A stretch of 7,728 bases of DNA from an uncultured Muribaculaceae bacterium (GTDB lineage Bacteria; Bacteroidota; Bacteroidia; Bacteroidales; Muribaculaceae). The stretch is taken from NCBI GenBank assembly GCA_910578365.1, contig CAJTRC010000088.1, forward strand, positions 1 to 7,728. Direction: 5' to 3'. Position numbers and translations under genes: made by a program. Shown piece by piece: positions 1 to 4,942 of the stretch. The first letter of the stretch is position 1. The number at the start of each line of letters is the position of its first letter. The notes beneath the pieces are model-generated. The model did not search any database, had not been told where the DNA came from, and worked only from the letters and a program-made list of their open reading frames with translations.

Positions 1-1
1 A

Positions 2-140
2 CTTTCGGTAATCATGATACAGTATTTATTGTTTGTCACCTCTAAATTACTAAATATCAGCGAAATTACCAAAAGAATAGGCAACTTTTTCAAGCTGCCT
101 ATTCAACTTTTTTATAGCATTTCTTATCCCGAACTCGCGT
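2..140. repeat. Left copy of a 139-bp inverted repeat bounding the window
   Basis: This stretch is the reverse complement of 7590-7728 over 139 positions with 10 substitutions and no gaps, about 93% identity. The outermost 34 bases are identical, and so are the last 17 (TTATCCCGAACTCGCGT, 124-140). The inner boundary is sharp, because similarity stops after position 140. The repeat contains a hairpin (75-104), the last codons and stop of the lipoprotein gene on the minus strand, and a 42-codon ORF on the plus strand. It could be the edge of a multicopy mobile or repeat element whose remainder lies outside the window. No transposase is visible here, so the element type is unknown. Confidence 0.92.
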
Positions 141-142
141 AA
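14..142 (+). CDS. Possible 42-aa small ORF within the left repeat (doubtful)
   Basis: An ATG at 14 opens 42 codons ending in TAA. The product begins MIQYLLFVTSKL and ends SISYPELA. The right repeat holds a homologous reading frame on the other strand, and both copies keep the frame open. Of the 10 substitutions between copies, six fall at third codon positions, which hints at coding but is too few to decide. It overlaps the 3' end of the lipoprotein gene on the opposite strand, and no ribosome binding site is evident. The more cautious view is that this is an open frame inside a non-coding repeat. Confidence 0.2.
   Translation: MIQYLLFVTSKLLNISEITKRIGNFFKLPIQLFYSISYPELA
75..104 (-). terminator. 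Repeat-borne hairpin downstream of the lipoprotein gene
   Basis: On the minus strand, arms GAATAGGCAGCTT and AAGTTGCCTATTC form a 13-bp stem with one G-U wobble (12 Watson-Crick pairs) around a 4-nt GAAA loop, followed by TTTT. It lies about 20 nt after the lipoprotein stop codon and is preceded by an A-rich stretch, so it can act as an intrinsic terminator, though the U tract is short. The A79-T100 pair is C-G in the right-hand copy, so pairing is kept while sequence changes. Confidence 0.6.
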
Positions 143-1131
143 ATAGCGAATTTACGGTCTTTGTTGGCGCGCGACGATATGAAGTATATGAACTTGCCGT
201 CGCTTGACCATGCCGGGCTGCAGTCTATTTCGGGGTGGTAAGTAATCTGGGTAAGCTGGGTGCCGTCGGAACGTACAGCATAGATGTCGGTATTCTGTTT
301 GTTGGTTATGCTGGACAGTGAGTTGGCCACCACAAGAATCCAGCGGCCGTCGGGCGATACGGCTGGGTCGGAGAAGCCTTTTTCGGTATCGGACAGCAGC
401 AGGGTTTCGTCGCCTTTTTCGAGGTTAATCAGCCACAGTTCGCTGTTGCCTTTCTGTGAGTTGCGGGTGCAGAGAATCTGCATGGGATTTTTTCCGTACG
501 GCACGGGCGAGTAGCCTCTGGTGCAGTTGGTGAGTTCGCCGCTTTTAGTGTTGATTGACCATATCGAGGGCCCTGAGGCATCGTAGCGGGTGAAGTAAAT
601 GAGCGAACCATCGTAAGTTATGGCAGGGTTCCAGTCGTCGTTGTTGTTTGTGATTTGCTTCACCAGGCTGCCCTGGCGGGCATCGGTGCTGCCTATGGTA
701 CTGGTGCCGCCGGTGTTGTCGTTGAAGTAGAGGCGACCGTCGGGGCCCCACCATATGTTCTGGGCACGGCGGAATGTGCGCTGGGTCGAGGGGCTTCCGG
801 CGGTGGTCTTCTTCACCATCACGTTTGAGGCCTTGTCAACGACGCTGAGATAAGCCAGGTCGGCGCCGTCGGGCGACACGGCCAGACGGTTGCCGGTATC
901 CCAGGTCAGGCCTTTGCCTTTGGCTATGCCGCTGGCACGCCAGTTGGCGGTGTAGATGTTCTGGCGGTTGCCCACCACGGCATTCTGGGCTTCGTCGGTG
1001 AGTTTTACTGGTGTCAGGCCCTGCTCCTGAGGTACTACCGAGTCGAGAAACATTTTGGTGCCACCGCACGAGCTTGACATGACTGATAATGCCACGCCTG
1101 CAAGACCAAGAGCTAAATGTGTAACTTTCAT
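124..1131 (-). CDS. Lipoprotein with a TolB-like six-bladed beta-propeller (PD40 repeats)
   Basis: The 335-aa product starts with a lipoprotein signal peptide: MK, a hydrophobic stretch, and an SSSC lipobox with the acylated cysteine at residue 22. GGTKMF follows without an acidic cluster, so there is no clear surface-export signal, and the protein may face the periplasm. About six propeller blades follow, with TolB/PD40-type motifs at AVSPDGADLAYLS (about 84-96), GPDGRLYFND, TYDGSLIYFTRYD, a more diverged fourth blade (NPMQILCTRN), SPDGRWILVV and SSDGKFIYFISSR. Such propellers usually bind proteins or glycans; no enzymatic residues are recognisable. The gene lies downstream of the structured RNA region and no separate TAnnTTTG promoter is seen next to it, so it may be transcribed through that RNA. 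The last residues ASSG and the TAA stop are encoded by the left repeat, which suggests the natural C-terminus was replaced. The start at 1131 is chosen because it gives the signal peptide. The true biological role is unknown. Confidence 0.85.
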   Translation of the reverse strand: MKVTHLALGLAGVALSVMSSSCGGTKMFLDSVVPQEQGLTPVKLTDEAQNAVVGNRQNIYTANWRASGIAKGKGLTWDTGNRLAVSPDGADLAYLSVVDKASNVMVKKTTAGSPSTQRTFRRAQNIWWGPDGRLYFNDNTGGTSTIGSTDARQGSLVKQITNNNDDWNPAITYDGSLIYFTRYDASGPSIWSINTKSGELTNCTRGYSPVPYGKNPMQILCTRNSQKGNSELWLINLEKGDETLLLSDTEKGFSDPAVSPDGRWILVVANSLSSITNKQNTDIYAVRSDGTQLTQITYHPEIDCSPAWSSDGKFIYFISSRANKDRKFAIYASSG

Positions 1132-1150
1132 ATATGTGATACATGATTGT

Positions 1151-1176
1151 TTTCCTGTAGACTCCCGGGCAGGAAA
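1151..1176 (-). promoter_or_regulatory. Short inverted repeat in the lipoprotein-gene leader
   Basis: TTTCCTG (1151-1157) pairs with CAGGAAA (1170-1176) around a 12-nt loop containing CCCGGG. In the minus-strand RNA the 3' arm contains AGGAAA, the only Shine-Dalgarno-like sequence near the start. Pairing could therefore hide it. This is a weak structural call with no known family. Confidence 0.3.
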
Positions 1177-1186
1177 GTGATTAGAT

Positions 1187-1512
1187 AAAAAAAATCAGCG
1201 TGAGAGCCTGCATCAGTCGCTCGCTCTCCACCTGAGGCTCTGGCATTTGCCCATCTAAGTAGAACGAGCAACGCGGAGCCTCACGCCGATATGATATAAT
1301 TCAGCATCGCCGGCTCATATCGTGCGGATATGACCGGAACGCCAGAATGCTATCACACCCTGTAAGGCGCCTATCGTTGCCTCATTCTTGACTTAGACTA
1401 TTGAAACTGCCAGATTTCAGGTGGTCAAGAACAAGCGCGATAAACGCTTAGTAGTATGTCTGGTGCATACCCCGCTGCCAAGCCCACGGTCGTGAGGCTC
1501 CGCTGATGATAT
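1187..1512 (-). ncRNA. Unidentified structured RNA (about 325 nt) between rho and the lipoprotein gene
   Basis: No credible protein-coding frame covers this stretch, but it is dense in inverted repeats. A 13-bp perfect long-range helix joins 1273-1285 (GCGGAGCCTCACG) to 1491-1503. A 7-bp outer helix joins 1194-1200 to 1501-1507 and abuts eight U residues on the minus strand (1187-1194). Internal hairpins are 1310-1313 plus 1315-1321 with 1327-1337 (11 bp, one bulge), 1385-1392 with 1424-1431 (8 bp, enclosing TGAAA/TTTCA), 1433-1437 with 1445-1449, 1454-1458 with 1466-1470, and 1203-1209 with 1235-1241. The minus strand is favoured by a Bacteroidota-like promoter just upstream and the terminal U run. 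It lacks the marks of tmRNA, RNase P RNA and SRP RNA. It could be an independent small RNA or a long regulatory leader of the lipoprotein gene. The exact ends are inferred. Confidence 0.6.
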
Positions 1513-1518
1513 GCTTTG

Positions 1519-1550
1519 CAAAGTTCGTAATAATTTTTTATTCCGACAAT
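1519..1550 (-). promoter_or_regulatory. Putative promoter of the structured RNA
   Basis: On the minus strand ATTG (1550-1547) is followed after 20 nt by GAACTTTG (1526-1519), close to the Bacteroidota consensus TTTG-N19/21-TAnnTTTG. It lies just after the rho terminator and predicts a start near 1512, only 5 nt before the outer helix of the RNA begins. The -7 element deviates at its first base (G for T). Confidence 0.5.
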
Positions 1551-1560
1551 TATTTCAATC

Positions 1561-1596
1561 AAAAAAAAAAACGGCTGACCGCGTTAGCGGTTGCCG
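1561..1596 (-). terminator. Intrinsic terminator of rho
   Basis: Reading the minus strand, CGGC (1596-1593) pairs with GCCG (1575-1572) and CCGC (1590-1587) with GCGG (1582-1579), with a small internal loop and a 4-nt loop. Eleven T residues (1571-1561) follow. It starts about 30 nt after the rho stop codon. On the plus strand the hairpin is followed by four T, so weak activity in that direction is possible. Confidence 0.9.
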
Positions 1597-1625
1597 TTTT
1601 CTGTATTGTTATGATTGACAGCGAA

Positions 1626-3632
1626 TCAGTCGCCCATGGTGCGGAGGAGTTCGTCGTTGTCGCGGGTGCGCTCCATACGGTCTTTGATAAATTCCATGGC
1701 TTCGATGCTGTTGCGGTCGCTGAGGAAGCGGCGGAGTATCCACATGCGGTTGAGGGTTTCGGGGCGCAGCAGCAGGTCGTCGCGGCGGGTGCTGGATGCC
1801 ATGATGTCGACTGCGGGGAATACTCGTTTGTTGGAGAGTTTGCGGTCGAGCTGCAGTTCCATGTTGCCGGTGCCTTTGAATTCCTCGAATATCACCTCGT
1901 CCATCTTCGAGCTGGTTTCGGTCAGCGCGGTGGCTATGATGGTGAGCGAGCCTCCGCCTTCGATGTTACGGGCGGCGCCGAAGAAGCGCTTGGGTTTTTG
2001 GAGTGCGTTGGCATCGACACCTCCGGAGAGGATTTTGCCCGATGCCGGAGCACATGTATTGTAGGCGCGGGCCAGGCGTGTGATGGAGTCGAGCAGAATC
2101 ACTACATCGTGACCGCATTCGACCATGCGTTTGGCCTTTTCGAGCACTATGCCGGCTATGCGCACGTGGCGGTCGGCAGGCTCGTCGAATGTCGACGCTA
2201 TCACCTCGGCGTTGACGCTGCGCTGCATGTCGGTGACTTCTTCGGGGCGTTCGTCGATGAGCAGAATCATTATATATGTTTCGGGATGATTCTCGGCAAT
2301 GGCGTTGGCTATATCTTTGAGCAGGATTGTTTTACCTGTCTTGGGCGGTGCCACGATAAGGCCGCGCTGACCTTTGCCTATGGGCGAAAACATGTCTACC
2401 ACACGGGTCGACAGGTTGTTGGTAGTGCCGGAGGTGAGGTCGAATTTTTCATCGGGGAACAACGGCGTAAGGTGCTCGAATGCCACGCGGTCGCGGATAA
2501 AATCGAGCGAGCGGCCATTTACACGTTTTACTTCTGAGAGCAGAAAGTATTTGTCGCTTTCGCGTGGCGGGCGTACGGTGGCCTCAACTACGTCGCCGGT
2601 TTTAAGGCCGTATGTACGCACCTGCTGCTGTGTCAGGTATATGTCGTCGGGCGAAGGCATGTAGTTGAAGTCGCCCGAGCGCAGGAAGCCGTGGCCCTGC
2701 GGTTCGACCTCGAGTACGCCGGTTGCTTCGATAAGGTCAGCGAAGTCGTAGCGCATCGAGCTATAGCCCTGCTGTTTGTTCTTTTTATTTTTCTTGCCGG
2801 CCTGCTGTGGTACCGGCTGGCCGGGCTCAATGAGCATTATCGGAGTGGATGGCACTTCGACAGGCATGCCTGAAACGGGCTGCTGCATCGGCTGACGATG
2901 TTGCTTGTTGTTGCCCGGATTATTATTGTTGTTTACAGGGCCGGCGGGCCGTGCTACCGGAGTCAGCATTTCTGCACCCTCAGCTTCACGTTGCTGATTA
3001 CGGGGCACGAATTTACGGCCTTCGCTACGGGGAAAGAATGCCGAAAAGGCAGGGTCTTTGGGCCGGAAATCGTGCTTGGGCTGCTCTGCTGCGGACTGCT
3101 GTGCTTCGAAGGTATTATCGGCTGTTGCTACGGCAGCATCGGCATTGCTTTCCGATGCGCTTTCAGCCTCTGCTGCCACAGCTGCAGGCTGAGGCTTTTG
3201 TTCGGCCTCTACTGCGGCTGCCTCTGATTCGGGCTGCGCGTTTGCTGTATCGGGTTGGGGATTTTTGCGTGGACGGCCTCGTTTTTTGGGTGCCGGAGTT
3301 TCGGCCCCTTCCATTGTAGAGGCTACGGGCTGCTGCTCGGCCTGCTGTTGTTCGGCTTGCTGCTGTTCGACCTGTTCTTCGGCGGCAAGCTGCTGTGCGG
3401 CAGCCTTCTTACGCCCGCGCGATTTTGTGGACGTGCCTTCACCGCTTGCTTTGCGGCCACGGCGTTTCTTTTCTTCGGTCGACGATGCGGCTCGGTCGAT
3501 TGCCTGCTGGTCGAGTATGCGGTAAATAAGACCTTCTTTGTCGGAGAGGTCGATTTTCTTTAGATTCATTGACTCGGCGACGCTTTTGAGGTCGGCGTCG
3601 TTCATTTCATTGAGATCGGATATGCTATACAT
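1626..3632 (-). CDS. rho: Transcription termination factor Rho with a long disordered insert
   Basis: The 668-aa product is a hexameric RNA-dependent ATPase that ends transcription at C-rich, untranslated RNA. A Rho N-terminal helical domain covers about residues 4-44. An insert of about 245 residues (about 47-290) follows. It is rich in Q, A, E, K and N, with EQQQAEQQQAEQQ (about 89-101), basic patches (KKRRGR, SRGRKK, KKRGRPRK) and NNNNN. The cold-shock RNA-binding domain has GHGFLR at 313-318. The ATPase core has Walker A APPKTGKT (428-435), catalytic-loop DERPEEVTD (460-468) and Walker B VILLDS (511-516), then the GKILSGGVDANAL Q-loop and the FKGTGNMELQL R-loop. All key residues are present, so it should be active. 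The length far exceeds the roughly 420 residues of E. coli Rho because of the insert, which is typical of Bacteroidota. It has its own promoter, a long leader and a terminator. Confidence 0.98.
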   Translation of the reverse strand: MYSISDLNEMNDADLKSVAESMNLKKIDLSDKEGLIYRILDQQAIDRAASSTEEKKRRGRKASGEGTSTKSRGRKKAAAQQLAAEEQVEQQQAEQQQAEQQPVASTMEGAETPAPKKRGRPRKNPQPDTANAQPESEAAAVEAEQKPQPAAVAAEAESASESNADAAVATADNTFEAQQSAAEQPKHDFRPKDPAFSAFFPRSEGRKFVPRNQQREAEGAEMLTPVARPAGPVNNNNNPGNNKQHRQPMQQPVSGMPVEVPSTPIMLIEPGQPVPQQAGKKNKKNKQQGYSSMRYDFADLIEATGVLEVEPQGHGFLRSGDFNYMPSPDDIYLTQQQVRTYGLKTGDVVEATVRPPRESDKYFLLSEVKRVNGRSLDFIRDRVAFEHLTPLFPDEKFDLTSGTTNNLSTRVVDMFSPIGKGQRGLIVAPPKTGKTILLKDIANAIAENHPETYIMILLIDERPEEVTDMQRSVNAEVIASTFDEPADRHVRIAGIVLEKAKRMVECGHDVVILLDSITRLARAYNTCAPASGKILSGGVDANALQKPKRFFGAARNIEGGGSLTIIATALTETSSKMDEVIFEEFKGTGNMELQLDRKLSNKRVFPAVDIMASSTRRDDLLLRPETLNRMWILRRFLSDRNSIEAMEFIKDRMERTRDNDELLRTMGD

Positions 3633-3732
3633 ATTTAATAAGGGGAAGAGGATAGTGTTATATTAGTCCTCAAAAATTGTTCTGATGGGATAGAATTCGT
3701 TAAAACGATAGCACACTTGGGTCCAGATACAA

Positions 3733-3816
3733 TTAGCTCTGCTGTAAATTTTGGCGTATCGTAAAATCAGGGGGGGGGGAGGGGGGAGTTGAAAAGAGAT
3801 TTTTATAGAACCTCAT
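3733..3816 (-). CDS. Possible 27-aa leader ORF upstream of rho
   Basis: Within the predicted rho leader, an ATG at 3816 opens 27 codons ending in TAA. The peptide begins MRFYKNLFST, then runs PPSPPP across the C-rich tract, and ends DFTIRQNLQQS. A proline run of this kind can stall ribosomes. E. coli rho also has a short leader ORF (rhoL), but no sequence relationship is claimed. There is no clear Shine-Dalgarno sequence, which is common in Bacteroidota. The frame after the tract depends on the exact number of C residues: one more C would place a TGA stop directly after the prolines. Confidence 0.25.
   Translation of the reverse strand: MRFYKNLFSTPPSPPPDFTIRQNLQQS
3770..3786 (-). promoter_or_regulatory. 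C6-T-C10 tract in the rho leader, candidate rut site
   Basis: The plus strand reads ten G, A, six G; the rho mRNA therefore contains CCCCCCUCCCCCCCCCC about 75-90 nt after the predicted transcript start and about 140 nt before the rho start codon. The flanks are pyrimidine- and A-rich with few G. Rho loads on C-rich, unstructured RNA, so this is a plausible autoregulatory loading site. The exact homopolymer length may be a sequencing uncertainty or vary by slippage. Confidence 0.45.
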
Positions 3817-3865
3817 GATGAAGTCTAAGTGAGGCCGGACACACGGCACACCGACCAAATCTCTG

Positions 3866-3896
3866 CAAAGTTAATGCTTTTTTCTACATTAACAAA
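3866..3896 (-). promoter_or_regulatory. Promoter of rho (Bacteroidota type)
   Basis: The minus strand shows TTTG (3896-3893), a 19-nt spacer and TAACTTTG (3873-3866), an exact match to TTTG-N19-TAnnTTTG. The predicted start is near 3859, giving a leader of about 227 nt before the rho ATG at 3632. Apart from the C-rich tract, the small ORF and this promoter, I see nothing else in the 3633-3865 leader. Confidence 0.8.
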
Positions 3897-3919
3897 ATAT
3901 TATTGAAAAAAGTTTATTG

Positions 3920-3932
3920 TTTTGTCACAAAA
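3920..3932. promoter_or_regulatory. Palindrome TTTTGTCACAAAA upstream of the rho promoter
   Basis: Two perfect 6-bp arms flank a single central C. The centre lies about 67 bp upstream of the predicted rho transcript start, a usual position for an activator site. Such a short AT-rich palindrome can occur by chance. The rest of the 3897-4012 gap, between the rho promoter and the end of glsB, shows no terminator for the acyltransferase operon. Confidence 0.25.
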
Positions 3933-4012
3933 ATGGCATAAAAAGTCAAGAGGGTGTTGCCGGACTATGAGTCGCGCCTGTGGGCATTTATCTTTCTCAA
4001 CCAAGCGCCGTG

Positions 4013-4942
4013 TCAACGTTTGAAGGTGTCGATGTGGCGTTGTTTTTTCTCGGGGAATATTTCGTCGACGGTCAGCAGGATTCCGCTTTCTTCCACGTTG
4101 CCGAATTCGTCGTTTATGGCTGTGCCGAACATTTTCATGGTGGGCGACAGGCTCATGTAGGCGTTGACCAGAGGGGGTATGTTGTTGCCCATGCGGTGTA
4201 CTTCGCCGTTGAGTATGCGGTAATCTTCCTTGAATGTGGTGCCGGTAAACAGTGCGGCCATTTCAGCGGGGTCGGCTTGGGTTACGAGCGGATTGAGCGG
4301 TGTCACAAGTTTGTCGTGGTCGGGGAAATGTTTGTGCAGGAAATAAAGTATCATGTCGCGGCAAGTGGCCGTGTAGCTCGGATACATGGTGACTTTGCCG
4401 AACAGATATTTTATCTCGGGATTGATTACAGTGAGCGACCCGAGGCCGTCCCAGAGGTTGTCGAGTGCGAACAGCGCTTTGGCTCCGGCCTTCGACGACT
4501 GGTATTCCAGACGCACGAACGAGCGTCCGAGCTCGATTGTGTATGGAAGATAGTCGTTGATAAAACGCTCCGAAAATTCAAACATGTGGCTGGTGGCGAT
4601 ACGCGGACAGCCTGACTCGTCGAGCCTTATGTCGCGCCCGCAGATAAAACGATAACCGCCCAGTATGAGTTTGCTCTCCGGATCCCACACTATCAGCTGC
4701 TTGCATGGCGGCTGCATGGTGTCGAAACGGTCGATGTCGCAGTCTTTGCCGGTGCCTCCGCCTGCCGACCGGAAGGCTATTTCACGTAGCCGGCCTATCT
4801 CGCGCATGGTGTTGGGCGAGTCGAAGGCATCGACTACGTACAGTTCGTTGCCGCCCTTGTTGGTATGGCGCAAAAAACGTTCGTTGCTGAGTTCTGCCTC
4901 TATCAGAGCTGTATCTACTGGGTCTATAATCTTGGAGTTCAT
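4013..4942 (-). CDS. glsB: OlsB/GlsB-like N-acyltransferase for aminolipid synthesis
   Basis: The 309-aa product resembles the acetyltransferase-fold (PF13444-like) N-acyltransferases that join a 3-hydroxy-fatty acyl group to an amino acid: OlsB for ornithine, and GlsB/commendamide synthase for glycine in Bacteroides. Supporting segments are REIGRLREIAFRSAGGGTGK (47-66), LIVWDP..LILGGYRF (83-99), IELGRSFVRLEYQ (136-148) and FGKVTMYPSY (181-190). The start at 4942 is preferred. It overlaps the glsA stop as ATGA and directly begins the conserved region, whereas an upstream in-frame ATG at 5059 would add 39 Arg/Gly-rich residues that lie wholly inside glsA. The overlap suggests translational coupling with glsA, whose product would O-acylate what this enzyme makes. 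Glycine is the most likely substrate from the Bacteroides parallel; ornithine or serine cannot be excluded from sequence. It acts at the inner face of the cytoplasmic membrane. Confidence 0.8.
   Translation of the reverse strand: MNSKIIDPVDTALIEAELSNERFLRHTNKGGNELYVVDAFDSPNTMREIGRLREIAFRSAGGGTGKDCDIDRFDTMQPPCKQLIVWDPESKLILGGYRFICGRDIRLDESGCPRIATSHMFEFSERFINDYLPYTIELGRSFVRLEYQSSKAGAKALFALDNLWDGLGSLTVINPEIKYLFGKVTMYPSYTATCRDMILYFLHKHFPDHDKLVTPLNPLVTQADPAEMAALFTGTTFKEDYRILNGEVHRMGNNIPPLVNAYMSLSPTMKMFGTAINDEFGNVEESGILLTVDEIFPEKKQRHIDTFKR

Noticed and set aside
836..1144. Alternative 102-codon minus-strand frame starting at 1144
   Set aside because: It overlaps the lipoprotein gene in another frame and gives an Arg/Gly/Pro-rich product without motifs; only its start region is kept as a regulatory observation.
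1187..1512. tmRNA, RNase P RNA or SRP RNA as identity of the structured RNA
   Set aside because: There is no CCA-type end, T-arm or tag frame ending in ALAA on either strand, no GAGGAAAGUCC core of RNase P RNA, and no SRP GGAAGGAAGCA element.
1506..2537. Long plus-strand open frame (343 codons) antisense to rho
   Set aside because: It lies opposite the conserved ATPase core of rho and also runs through the terminator. Its product has no recognisable motif, and such frames arise from the codon bias of the opposite strand.
3770..3786. G-quadruplex in the G10-A-G6 tract
   Set aside because: The tract could supply several G runs but without normal loops, and the G-rich strand is not the one transcribed into rho mRNA; the C-rich RNA is the more likely functional form.
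3980..4615. Plus-strand open frame opposite glsB
   Set aside because: It is the antisense shadow of a conserved acyltransferase; no motif, promoter or ribosome site supports it.
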